DNA of 63,247 bases from Candidatus Lachnoclostridium avicola. GTDB lineage: Bacteria > Bacillota > Clostridia > Lachnospirales > Lachnospiraceae. Position numbers and translations under genes: made by a program. The stretch covers positions 1-63,247 of the forward strand of contig DXFM01000030.1 in the NCBI GenBank assembly GCA_019114465.1, given 5' to 3'. The notes under the pieces were generated by a model that was given only the letters and a program-made list of their open reading frames with translations, had not been told where the DNA came from and ran no database searches. This document shows positions 16,616 through 24,308 of the stretch, piece after piece. Positions within the stretch are counted from its first letter, which is position 1; every line of letters begins with the position of its first letter.

Positions 16616-17623
16616 ATGTCAGACAAAAAAGCTGTGCCGGGAACCGGCGGTGAACACTATATTCCTTACGGAGAGCGCACGGGAGAAGAATCTGTAGTTT
16701 ATTTTACAAAAGACCTCTCCGCAGAGGGACTGCGCAGAATCTTTGAGCGGGTGAGCGGCCGTCTCACCGGCAAGGTGGGCATTAAGCTTCACACTGGCGA
16801 GAAGCACGGCCCCAACATTATCCCCCGTCCCTGGGTGGAGTCCCTGGTGAAAAACGATCTTCCCGACGCTTCCATCGTGGAGACCAACACCTACTATGAG
16901 GGCGACCGCTACACCACCGAACAGCACAGGGAAACTTTAAAAGTCAACGGATGGACCTTCTGCCCTGTGGATATTATGGATGAGGACGGCACCGTATTTC
17001 TCCCGGTAAAGGACGGAAAATGGTTTACCCAGATGTCCATGGGAAAGAATCTCACCAATTACGATTCCCTCTTCGTTCTGACCCATTTTAAGGGCCACAC
17101 CCAGGGCGGCTTCGGCGGCTCCGCAAAGAACATCGGCATCGGCTGCGCCGACGGCCGGGTGGGAAAAGCCATGATCCACACCACTCCCGGATCCGATGAT
17201 ATGTGGGATATCGCAAAAGAAGAGTTCATGGAGAGAATGATGGAATCCGCAAAAGCCGTGGTGGATCACTTCGGCGAGCACATCACCTTTGTGAACGTGC
17301 TGCGGAATATGTCCGTCTCCTGTGACTGCGAGGGCTGCGCGGCCATGCCCGTGGTGACCCCCAACATCGGCATCCTGGCGTCCAACGACATTCTGGCCAT
17401 CGACCAGGCGTCCGTAGACCTGGTGTACGCCTTAAAAGAGGATGAGCACAAAGACCTGGTGGAGCGGATGGAAAGCCGCCACGGCCTGCGCCAGCTCACC
17501 TACATGAAAGAGCTTCATATGGGCAATGACCGGTATCACCTGATCGACATCGACCAAGATGACAAGGAAATTACTCCCGCGGAAGCTGTGAAAGATGTGG
17601 TTCCCTTCGGGGCAGAAAAATAA
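16616..17623 (+). CDS. DUF362 domain-containing protein
   Basis: 335 residues, RBS AAAGGGGAAAG. The DUF362 core is visible as GKVGIKLHTGEKHGPNIIPR, then DSLFVLTHFKGHTQGGFGGSAKN and CDCEGCAAMPVVTPNIGIL. Members of this family often carry an added ferredoxin domain and are assumed to be redox enzymes; here only the core is present, with clustered cysteines near the middle (SCDCEGC) that could bind iron-sulfur. The MerR-type promoter suggests induction by an electrophile or aldehyde. The convergent neighbour is an iron-sulfur aldo/keto reductase. Reaction unknown. Confidence 0.85.
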   Translation: MSDKKAVPGTGGEHYIPYGERTGEESVVYFTKDLSAEGLRRIFERVSGRLTGKVGIKLHTGEKHGPNIIPRPWVESLVKNDLPDASIVETNTYYEGDRYTTEQHRETLKVNGWTFCPVDIMDEDGTVFLPVKDGKWFTQMSMGKNLTNYDSLFVLTHFKGHTQGGFGGSAKNIGIGCADGRVGKAMIHTTPGSDDMWDIAKEEFMERMMESAKAVVDHFGEHITFVNVLRNMSVSCDCEGCAAMPVVTPNIGILASNDILAIDQASVDLVYALKEDEHKDLVERMESRHGLRQLTYMKELHMGNDRYHLIDIDQDDKEITPAEAVKDVVPFGAEK

Positions 17624-17656
17624 TCCTGAAATCTGAGAATTCTCACAAAATGAGAG

Positions 17657-17716
17657 AAGGCTGTTCTTCAACTGAGGATCCGACACCCGGATTCCCAGGG
17701 AAGAACAGCCTTTTTC
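17657..17716. terminator. Bidirectional terminator between DUF362 and aldo/keto reductase genes
   Basis: AAGGCTGTTCTT (17657-17668) pairs with 17701-17712 and is followed by T5. The 32-nt interior has a smaller GGATCCG/CGGATTCC hairpin. Confidence 0.82.
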
Positions 17717-17742
17717 CGTCACACGGGAGACTTCAGCCGGAT

Positions 17743-18885
17743 TTATCCAAACATCTCCCTCGTCTTTCTCATCTTCTCCACCACCGGAACCCCGAAGGGA
17801 CACCGGGTCTCGCAGCTGCCGCAGGCGATGCAGTTCGCCGCCGTGGCGGAAAGTCCCTGATAATGGGCCTTCAGGGACGCCGGTACCTCCTCCTGCATGG
17901 CCGCCAGATCGGAGAGCTTGTTGACCATGGCGATGTCGATTCCCGCCGGGCAGGGAGCGCAGTGTCCGCAGTAGGTGCACTGGCCGGAGTAGGCGTGCCG
18001 GGGCGCATGGGCCAGGACGCTGGCATAATCTTTCTCCTCCTCCGTGGCCGTCTCGTAAGATACCGCCTCCTTCACATGCTCCGGGGTGTCGTAACCCGCC
18101 AGAATGCTGGCCACCGCCGGCCGGGTCAGGGCGTAGTGGATGCACTGAACCGGGGTCAGGGCCACGCCGAAGGGCGAAGTTTCCGCGGAGAACAGCCGTC
18201 CCCCCGCGTAACCTTTCATCACCGTGATTCCCACGTTCTGCTGCTCGCAGACCTGGTAGAGCTCCGCCCGGTCCGGATGAATGCCGCCCAGGCTCTCCTC
18301 ATACTCCTCCGCAAAGCAGGTGTTTAAATCCTCGCTGGCGGGAAGGAGATCAAAGGCAGGGTTGATGCTGAACAGGATCATCTCGATCTCCCCGCTGAGA
18401 GCCGCCAGCCTTCCCACCTTCGGGTTGTGGGTGCTCATTCCGATGTGACGGATCACTCCCCTTTCCTTCTGCTCCTTCACGTAAGCCAGGAATTTCCCTT
18501 CCATGATCCGGTGGAATTCCGCCTCCTCGTCCACAAAGTGGATCATGCCCAGATCGATGTAGTCCGTGCCCAGGCGGGTCAGCAGGTCCTCAAAGGCCGG
18601 CTTCACTTTGTCCATGTCCCTGGTGCGGACGTACTGACCGTTCTGCCAGGTGGAGCCGAAATGACCCTGAATGATCCATCTGTCCCGTCTTCCCGCAATG
18701 GCCTTTCCAATGTTAGAGCGCACATTGGGCTCTGACATCCAGCAGTCCAGAATGTTGATCCCCTGCTCCTCACAGCAGCGGATGATCTCCTTCACCTCTT
18801 CTTCGCTGTGCCGCTCCAGCCACTCGGCCCCCAGGCCGATCTCACTGACCTTCAGGCCAGTTTTTCCCAGTGTTCGGTACTTCAT
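17743..18885 (-). CDS. Aldo/keto reductase with C-terminal 4Fe-4S domain
   Basis: 380 residues from the ATG at 18885 (AGGGGG at good spacing). The TIM-barrel reductase begins MKYRTLGKTGLKVSEIGLG and carries YIDLGMIHFVD and GVIRHIGMSTHN. The C-terminus has two ferredoxin-like motifs, CTYCGHCAPCP (from Cys303) and CIACGSCETRCP (from Cys352), for two 4Fe-4S clusters. This fused form is common in anaerobic Clostridia. It probably reduces carbonyl compounds, with ferredoxin-type electrons possibly involved. It converges on the DUF362 gene, and its start region is divergent from the metallophosphoesterase. Confidence 0.92.
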   Translation of the reverse strand: MKYRTLGKTGLKVSEIGLGAEWLERHSEEEVKEIIRCCEEQGINILDCWMSEPNVRSNIGKAIAGRRDRWIIQGHFGSTWQNGQYVRTRDMDKVKPAFEDLLTRLGTDYIDLGMIHFVDEEAEFHRIMEGKFLAYVKEQKERGVIRHIGMSTHNPKVGRLAALSGEIEMILFSINPAFDLLPASEDLNTCFAEEYEESLGGIHPDRAELYQVCEQQNVGITVMKGYAGGRLFSAETSPFGVALTPVQCIHYALTRPAVASILAGYDTPEHVKEAVSYETATEEEKDYASVLAHAPRHAYSGQCTYCGHCAPCPAGIDIAMVNKLSDLAAMQEEVPASLKAHYQGLSATAANCIACGSCETRCPFGVPVVEKMRKTREMFG

Positions 18886-18960
18886 TGTTCTAACCCCCTG
18901 AAAATGATGTATTCTGCCCTCATTATACCAGCCCTCTCTGCAGACCACAATCATTTCAAA

Positions 18961-18989
18961 TTGAAGTTTTCCATCTCTCCGGTTATAAT
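18961..18989 (+). promoter_or_regulatory. Promoter of the metallophosphoesterase gene
   Basis: TTGAAG (18961-18966), 17-bp spacer, TATAAT (18984-18989). The leader is very short, about 17 nt, and begins almost at the ribosome binding site AAAGGAGGTG. Confidence 0.78.
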
Positions 18990-19012
18990 ATGGCAGAAAG
19001 GAGGTGACCGCC

Positions 19013-19753
19013 ATGGCTCTCTACGCTTTAGGCGACCTGCATTTAAGCTTCCAGGTCCACAAGCCCATGGACGGCTTTGGGCGGGTGTGGAAACATCACG
19101 AGAAAAAAATCAGAAAATACGTCTGTCAGACAGTGGGGCAGGAAGACACTCTGGTGCTCACCGGCGACCACTCCTGGGGCCGGAAACTCTCGGAATGCCG
19201 GGAAGATCTGGCTTTCATTGAAGACCTGCCCGGCCGCAAGATTCTTCTGAGGGGAAATCACGACATGTTCTGGGACGCCAAGAAAACAGACCGTCTCAAT
19301 GAAGAGTACGCCGGCCGCCTGTTCTTTCTCCAGAACAATTTCGCGGTGTATCAGGATTACGCCCTGGTGGGGACAAAGGGCTACACATTTGAGGGGCCCT
19401 TCTACCTGGATCCCTGGGGCAATATCACCGGCTGGGATGAGGAGCGGGAGGCCCACGCCAGAAAACTGGTGGACCGGGAAATGAGCCGCTTAAAGGACTC
19501 CTTTGCCCAGGCGGAGGCGGCCGGATTTCGGAAATACATCATGTTTCTCCACTATCCGCCCACCAACATTCTGGAGGAAACCTCCCCGTTTACGGAGATT
19601 GCAGAAAAATACGGCGCTCTGGCCGTGGTTTATTCCCACTGCCACGGGGAGCGCCGGTTCGGCGACAGTATCCGGGGAACCTTTCACGGGGTCCGCTATC
19701 TGCTGGTGTCCGGAGACTACCTGAATTTTAAGCCGGCCCTGATACTGCCGTAA
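19013..19753 (+). CDS. Calcineurin-like metallophosphoesterase
   Basis: 246 residues. The ATG at 19013 has AGGAGGTG six bases upstream and is preferred to the GTG at 19004 inside that site. Dinuclear metal motifs run in order: LGDLHLSF (residues 4-11), GDHSWG, LRGNHD, a histidine in LHYPPTN, and SHCHGERRFG. The second motif is GDHSW in place of the commoner GDxxD, as in a COG1768-type subgroup. It probably hydrolyses a phosphodiester, but the substrate is unknown. It is monocistronic with its own promoter. Confidence 0.9.
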   Translation: MALYALGDLHLSFQVHKPMDGFGRVWKHHEKKIRKYVCQTVGQEDTLVLTGDHSWGRKLSECREDLAFIEDLPGRKILLRGNHDMFWDAKKTDRLNEEYAGRLFFLQNNFAVYQDYALVGTKGYTFEGPFYLDPWGNITGWDEEREAHARKLVDREMSRLKDSFAQAEAAGFRKYIMFLHYPPTNILEETSPFTEIAEKYGALAVVYSHCHGERRFGDSIRGTFHGVRYLLVSGDYLNFKPALILP

Positions 19754-19780
19754 TATTTTCCTCATATATCAAATAATTAC

Positions 19781-19809
19781 TTGACATATTTTTGTGTCTC
19801 GCATATAAT
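19781..19809 (+). promoter_or_regulatory. Consensus promoter of a small RNA gene
   Basis: TTGACA (19781-19786) and TATAAT (19804-19809), both perfect, with a 17-bp spacer. This is the strongest promoter sequence seen in the window. Confidence 0.88.
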
Positions 19810-19815
19810 AACATC

Positions 19816-19987
19816 ACCAGACAGGCAACGGCGTGTGTCTGTCCAAGCGCTGAAGCATAACAGCGTACCGGAATGCCTTGTTATGCGGAGCTTTCAGTAG
19901 GGGTTAAGCAGTAACCTCAAACCGGAGTAGGTTCCAACCGAAAGAAAATGCTAAAAACCGTCCTGCGTCAAAGCAGGACGGTTTTTT
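19816..19987 (+). ncRNA. Putative structured small RNA (about 172 nt) with intrinsic terminator
   Basis: No open frame is evident, but the stretch starts just after a perfect promoter and ends in a textbook terminator. Stems: GACAG 19820-19824 with 19839-19843; CTGAA 19850-19854 with 19893-19897, enclosing GCATAACA 19855-19862 with 19879-19886; GGGGTTA 19900-19906 with 19912-19918; and the terminator CCGTCCTGC 19958-19966 with 19973-19981, then T6. It matches no signature I recognise for SRP RNA, tmRNA, RNase P, or the common riboswitches; a clade-specific 6S RNA or other Clostridia RNA family is not excluded. The PBECR4 gene begins 64 nt downstream. Confidence 0.75.
19958..19987 (+). terminator. 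Terminator of the small RNA
   Basis: Nine-bp GC-rich stem with loop GTCAAA and six T. It stands between the RNA and the PBECR4 gene, which has no clear promoter of its own. Confidence 0.92.
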
Positions 19988-20051
19988 ACTTCTTCTCTAC
20001 AATTTTCTTTTCATATCTATATGATCTATGACTTACCAGGAGAAACCACTT

Positions 20052-20690
20052 ATGAAACCGCAAACAAACGATAAATTAAGAAATACGGCTGAGGGTTTTC
20101 GTTCCCTTTTGGATACCCAATATCACATCATTATTGGACGGAAAGGAAAATCCTTAGAACTTACCATTGAATTCAAGCCTATTGACTTCCATCATCTCAT
20201 GGGACTTGGTAAACTGAAGGATTTACGGATTGCAACACAAAATCGGGAATCTGTTTTTTTCGACATTCTAAATGGAACTCTCACTTACTCTTCCATATGC
20301 AAAAGCCGATACATAAATCAAATCGAAAATCGATTTATTCCGCTTTCCTGTATTGAGCAGATTTTTGATGATAACAAACTAATTTTCCGCTACAATGAAA
20401 AGAGAAATCAATTTTCTTTAATCGAAGCAGATTACCTTCTGGCTACTCCTTTTTCAGGAAATGACATTTATATTTTCATTGAAGAAAAAGGCTCTTCCGG
20501 CTTATTTTTCTGTCGCTCCTTCTTCCCCAAAGAGAAAAAAGATTATACCGTTGGGCAGCCGCAGTTTACGTTACTCTTTAAAGAAAAAATTACAGTCAGC
20601 ACCGGCAAAAAAAGTATTCAATATGACCGGCTCACTCCCAAAGCCAATAAAAACGCAGCAGGCGATCAGAATCCCTCTGATCGCCCATAA
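20052..20690 (+). CDS. PBECR4-type nuclease-like protein
   Basis: 212 residues from the ATG at 20052, which has AGGAGA 8 nt upstream; the ATG at 20028 has no site. Residues 41-60 (FKPIDFHHLMGLGKLKDLRI) match the conserved centre of PBECR4, a computationally defined nuclease-like domain related to Barnase, EndoU, colicin E5/D and RelE toxins. DIYIFIEEKGSSGLFFCRSFFP is the later conserved block (part shown: SGLFFCRSFFP). The gene is far more AT-rich than its neighbours, which suggests transfer. No protein antitoxin gene is adjacent; the only close partner is the RNA upstream. Enzyme activity is inferred from the family name only. Confidence 0.75.
   Translation: MKPQTNDKLRNTAEGFRSLLDTQYHIIIGRKGKSLELTIEFKPIDFHHLMGLGKLKDLRIATQNRESVFFDILNGTLTYSSICKSRYINQIENRFIPLSCIEQIFDDNKLIFRYNEKRNQFSLIEADYLLATPFSGNDIYIFIEEKGSSGLFFCRSFFPKEKKDYTVGQPQFTLLFKEKITVSTGKKSIQYDRLTPKANKNAAGDQNPSDRP
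20661..20685. terminator. Perfect hairpin at the 3' end of the PBECR4 gene
   Basis: GGCGATCAGA (20661-20670) pairs perfectly with 20676-20685, just before the stop codon at 20688. The T-run afterwards is poor (CATAACATTTT), so it may be an inefficient terminator or mRNA-stabilising end for the convergent genes. Confidence 0.5.
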
Positions 20691-20703
20691 CATTTTACAC
20701 CTC

Positions 20704-21978
20704 TCACGCCTCGTCGATGGCTTTTCCAATGTCCGTTCTCATGTATTTGTTCTCAAAGGAAATCCACCCGGTGGCCTCGTAGGCCTTTCTTCTGGCATCC
20801 TTCAGATCTTTTCCCATGGCCGTCACTCCCAGCACCCGGCCGCCGTTTGTGAGGATCTGTCCGTTTTCGCCCTTCTTCGTGCCGGCGTGGAACACAAAAT
20901 AGTCCTTCTTCCCGTCAAAGGCTTCAAGGCCGGAGATGGGGAAGCCCTTCTCATACTTTTCCGGATAGCCGTCGGAGGCCAGCACCACGCACACCGCCGC
21001 GTTATCCTCAAATTCCAGCTCTACCTGGTCCAGAGTGCCGTCCACGCAGGCCTCAAACACATCCACCAGATCATTTTTCATCCGGGGGAGCACCACCTGG
21101 GTCTCCGGGTCCCCGAAGCGGGCGTTGTACTCCAGCACCCTGGGTCCCTCCGCCGTCAGCATCAGGCCGAAGAAGATAATGCCCTTAAACTCTCTTCCCT
21201 CCGCTCTCATGGCGTCCACCGTCTTCTGATAAATGTGCTCCCGACAGAAGGCATCCACCTCCTCCGTGTAGAAGGGGCTGGGGGAGAAAGTTCCCATACC
21301 TCCGGTGTTCAGTCCCTGATCTCCGTCCTTCGCCCGCTTGTGGTCCTGGGCGGAAGTCATGATCTTTATGGTCTTTCCATCCACAAAGCTGAGCACAGAC
21401 ACTTCTCTTCCCGTCAAAAATTCTTCGATGACGATCTCATCCCCGGCGGAGCCGAACTGTTTGTCCAGCATCAGGGTCTTTACCCCGGCCTTCGCCTCCT
21501 CAAGGGTATTGCAGATGAGAACACCCTTTCCCAGGGCCAGGCCGTCCGCCTTCAGCACAATGGGAAATTTCGCCGTCTCCAGATATTCCTCCGCCTGCTT
21601 CGGATCGGTGAACACCTGGTAATCCGCGGTGGGGATGCCGTACTTTTTCATCAGGTCCTTGGAGAATGCTTTGGAACCTTCCAATATGGCCGCGTTCTTT
21701 CTCGGGCCGAAGACCCGCAGGCCCTGGCTCTCAAACACGTCCACAATGCCGCCGCACAGGGGATCGTCCATGCCGATCACCGTCAGATCGATCTCCTTCT
21801 CCTTCGCGAAGGCCGCCAGCTTTTCAAATTCCATGGCGCCGATGTCCACGCACTCCGCCAGCTGGCTGATGCCGCCGTTTCCCGGAGCGCAGTAGATCTT
21901 TTCCGCCTTCGGGCTCTGGGCCAGCTTCCACACAATGGCGTGCTCTCTGCCGCCGCTTCCCACTACCAGTATTTTCAT
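20704..21978 (-). CDS. purD: Phosphoribosylamine-glycine ligase (GAR synthetase)
   Basis: 424 residues, the normal PurD length. It joins phosphoribosylamine and glycine with ATP, step two of purine synthesis. The N-terminus MKILVVGSGGREHAIVWKL is diagnostic, followed by the ATP-grasp region (LKADGLALGKGVLIC, EEFLTGREVSVLSF) and LEYNARFGDPETQVVLPR with the metal-binding acidic residues. RBS AGGAGG. It is the last gene of the purE-M-N-D cluster, 12 bp after purN, and converges on the PBECR4 gene. Confidence 0.98.
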   Translation of the reverse strand: MKILVVGSGGREHAIVWKLAQSPKAEKIYCAPGNGGISQLAECVDIGAMEFEKLAAFAKEKEIDLTVIGMDDPLCGGIVDVFESQGLRVFGPRKNAAILEGSKAFSKDLMKKYGIPTADYQVFTDPKQAEEYLETAKFPIVLKADGLALGKGVLICNTLEEAKAGVKTLMLDKQFGSAGDEIVIEEFLTGREVSVLSFVDGKTIKIMTSAQDHKRAKDGDQGLNTGGMGTFSPSPFYTEEVDAFCREHIYQKTVDAMRAEGREFKGIIFFGLMLTAEGPRVLEYNARFGDPETQVVLPRMKNDLVDVFEACVDGTLDQVELEFEDNAAVCVVLASDGYPEKYEKGFPISGLEAFDGKKDYFVFHAGTKKGENGQILTNGGRVLGVTAMGKDLKDARRKAYEATGWISFENKYMRTDIGKAIDEA

Positions 21979-21990
21979 GAGCTTTTCCTC

Positions 21991-22578
21991 CTATTTGTTG
22001 GCAATCCGGTTAATCGCTTCCGGCAGAATCTGCCATTCCGCCTCCTCCATCACCCGGCGCTGCAGGATCTCCGGGGTATCCCCCTCCTTCACCTCCACCG
22101 CTTTCTGCAGAAGAATGGGGCCGGAATCCACTCCCTCGTCCACATAGTGGACAGTGGCTCCGGTAATCTTCACTCCCCGCTTTAAGGCCGCCTCATGGAC
22201 CTTTAAGCCGTAGTAGCCCACGCCGCAGAAGGACGGGATCAGAGATGGATGGATATTGATGATCTGATTCCGGTACTCCTTTATCATCTCCGGCGGAATG
22301 GTCACCAGAAATCCCGCCAGCACAATGAGATCCGGGCGGTACTGCCGCACCGTCTCCAGAAGAGCCTGGTTGAAGGCCGCCCGGTCCGGATAGCTTTTCG
22401 GCGAAACGCACACCGCGGGAATGTGGTGGTTTCTCGCCCGCTCCAGAGCATATGCCCCGCTGTTATTGCTGATCACCGCCTCCACGGAGGCACCTGTGAT
22501 CTTCCCGCTGTCTATGGCGTCCAGAATCGCCTGGAGATTGGTGCCGCCGCCGGACACCATCACAACCACTCTCAGCAT
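21991..22578 (-). CDS. purN: Phosphoribosylglycinamide formyltransferase (GART)
   Basis: 195 residues. It transfers a formyl group from 10-formyltetrahydrofolate to GAR. The phosphate loop [13 protein letters not shown], the catalytic region ILVLAGFL-type ([12 protein letters not shown]), [11 protein letters not shown] with the catalytic histidine, and [18 protein letters not shown] are all present. The start codon overlaps the end of purM by 7 bp, pointing to coupled translation. Its folate cofactor links it to the folT gene with a THF riboswitch elsewhere in the window. Confidence 0.97.
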   Translation of the reverse strand: MLRVVVMVSGGGTNLQAILDAIDSGKITGASVEAVISNNSGAYALERARNHHIPAVCVSPKSYPDRAAFNQALLETVRQYRPDLIVLAGFLVTIPPEMIKEYRNQIINIHPSLIPSFCGVGYYGLKVHEAALKRGVKITGATVHYVDEGVDSGPILLQKAVEVKEGDTPEILQRRVMEEAEWQILPEAINRIANK

Positions 22579-23603
22579 ACGGTCACTCCCTTTTCTCCCG
22601 CTTCCACGGAACCAATGACGTAGGGAGTCTCACCCGCCGCCTTCATGGCCTCCATCGTCTTCTCCACATCCGCCGGATCCACAGCGACGATCATTCCGAT
22701 TCCCATATTGAAGGTGTTGTACATGATCTTCTCCTCAATCTCTCCCTTTTTCGCCATCAGCGGGAAAATGGGGGGAACGGGATAGCTGTCCTTCCGAATC
22801 ACTGCGCGGACGCCGTCCTTTAACATTCTGGGCACATTCTCGTAAAAACCGCCGCCGGTGATGTGGCTGCAGGCTTTCACCTTCACTCCCGCCTCTTTCA
22901 CCGCCTTTAAAGCCTTCACATAAATCTTTGTGGGGGCAAGGAGGGTGTCTCCCAGGGTGGCTCCCAGCTCCTCATAGTAGGTATGTAATCCCTCGGCGGT
23001 CATCTCCTTCTCAAAAACCTTCCGCACCAGGGAAAATCCGTTGCTGTGAACACCGGAGGAAGCCATTCCCACCAGCACATCCCCGGCCGCCAGACCGCTT
23101 CCGTCGATGAGATCCTTCCGATCCACCGCTCCCACGGCAAAGCCCGCCAGATCGTACTCGTCCTCAGGATAAAATCCCGGCATCTCCGCCGTCTCGCCGC
23201 CCACCAGGGCAGCTCCCGCCTGGCGGCAGCCTTCCGCCACTCCCGCCACGATCTGGGCGATCTTCTCCGGAACCTGCTTTCCGCAGGCAATGTAATCCAG
23301 GAAAAACAGCGGCTCTCCCCCTGCGCAGGCCACGTCGTTGACGCACATGGCCACACAGTCGATGCCCACGGTGTCATGCCGGTCCATGAGGAACGCCAGC
23401 TTTAACTTCGTGCCCACTCCGTCTGTGCCGGACAGCAGCACCGGCTCCTCCATGGTCTTAAACGCCATGGCGGAAAATGCTCCGGAAAATCCTCCGATTC
23501 CTCCCAGCACCTCCGGCCGCGCCGTGCTCTGCACATGCTTCTTCATCAGCTCCACGGCCTTGTATCCGGCCTCAATATCTACTCCTGCATTCTTATAATC
23601 CAT
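22572..23603 (-). CDS. purM: Phosphoribosylformylglycinamidine cyclo-ligase (AIR synthetase)
   Basis: 343 residues. It closes the imidazole ring using ATP. Signature stretches include [20 protein letters not shown] at the start, [28 protein letters not shown] and [16 protein letters not shown], all intact. RBS AAGGGGAG. It lies 44 bp after purE. The order purE-purM-purN-purD without purC, purF or purL means the remaining steps are encoded elsewhere in the genome. Confidence 0.97.
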   Translation of the reverse strand: MDYKNAGVDIEAGYKAVELMKKHVQSTARPEVLGGIGGFSGAFSAMAFKTMEEPVLLSGTDGVGTKLKLAFLMDRHDTVGIDCVAMCVNDVACAGGEPLFFLDYIACGKQVPEKIAQIVAGVAEGCRQAGAALVGGETAEMPGFYPEDEYDLAGFAVGAVDRKDLIDGSGLAAGDVLVGMASSGVHSNGFSLVRKVFEKEMTAEGLHTYYEELGATLGDTLLAPTKIYVKALKAVKEAGVKVKACSHITGGGFYENVPRMLKDGVRAVIRKDSYPVPPIFPLMAKKGEIEEKIMYNTFNMGIGMIVAVDPADVEKTMEAMKAAGETPYVIGSVEAGEKGVTVC

Positions 23604-23647
23604 GACTGCTCCCCTTCGCTTTTATTTTTCCCTGCCTGTCCGCGCCA

Positions 23648-24166
23648 TCACTTTTTCATGCCGTCCAGATAGGCCTTGTATCCGATTTCGTCCAGCTTCT
23701 CCGCCTTTTTCACCACATCATTTTTCAGATCCTCGGAATACTGCTTCAATCTCTCCAGCAGCTCTCCGTCTGAAGTGGCCAGAATCTTCGCCGCCAGGAT
23801 TCCCGCGTTGGTTCCCCCATTGATTGCCACCGTGGCCACGGGGATGCCGGAAGGCATCTGCACGATGGAGTACAGAGAATCCACCCCGCCTAAGTCGGAG
23901 GTCTTCATGGGAATTCCGATTACCGGCATGGGAAACAGAGCCGCGCACATGCCCGGCAGATGAGCCGCCTTTCCCGCGCCTGCAATGATTACCTTGCAGC
24001 CTCTCTGCTCCGCCGTTTTGGCGTACTCGAAAAATACGTCCGGCTCCCGGTGGGCGGAGATGATCGTCATCTCAAAATCCACTCCCAGTTTTTCCAGCAC
24101 AGCCGCCGCCTGGGCCATTACCGGCATATCCGAATCGCTGCCCATCACAATGCCTACTCTTGCCAT
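23648..24166 (-). CDS. purE: 5-(carboxyamino)imidazole ribonucleotide mutase
   Basis: 172 residues from the ATG at 24166 (AGGAG nine bases upstream); an in-frame ATG 24 bases earlier is less well placed. The active-site stretch VGIVMGSDSDMPVM, then SAHREPD and IIAGAGKAAHLPGM, identify PurE. The common GGAAHLPG of class I enzymes reads GKAAHLPG here, a variant I associate with Clostridia. A purK partner is not in the window. First gene of the cluster, with promoter and palindromes at 24221-24290. Confidence 0.96.
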   Translation of the reverse strand: MARVGIVMGSDSDMPVMAQAAAVLEKLGVDFEMTIISAHREPDVFFEYAKTAEQRGCKVIIAGAGKAAHLPGMCAALFPMPVIGIPMKTSDLGGVDSLYSIVQMPSGIPVATVAINGGTNAGILAAKILATSDGELLERLKQYSEDLKNDVVKKAEKLDEIGYKAYLDGMKK

Positions 24167-24220
24167 CGCACACGTCTCCTTTTCATTCATTACAAAATGG
24201 TTAATTTTTTATTAGGATTA

Positions 24221-24290
24221 CTTATAAGTGTGATTTATTAAACAATCACTACTTATTAGAAATAATACTGGAATTTTCCAGGGAAGTCAA
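24221..24290 (-). promoter_or_regulatory. pur operon promoter with two palindromes
   Basis: On the minus strand TTGACT (24285-24290) and TATTAT (24262-24267) have a 17-bp spacer filled by the palindrome CTGGAAAATTCCAG (24268-24281). Just after the -10, an imperfect inverted repeat (24221-24235 with 24244-24259) covers the predicted start and first 35 nt. No guanine or PRPP riboswitch signature was seen. Confidence 0.65.
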
Positions 24291-24308
24291 TAGGGATTTT
24301 CCAGATGC

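Noticed and set aside
19816..19987. Identity as SRP RNA, tmRNA or a common riboswitch
   Set aside because: The diagnostic motifs (GGAAGGAAGCAGCC of SRP, tmRNA tag frame, known aptamer cores) are absent.
20461..22185. 574-codon open frame on the plus strand opposite purN/purD
   Set aside because: Antisense shadow of purD and purN; no ribosome site and composition typical of a reversed high-GC gene.
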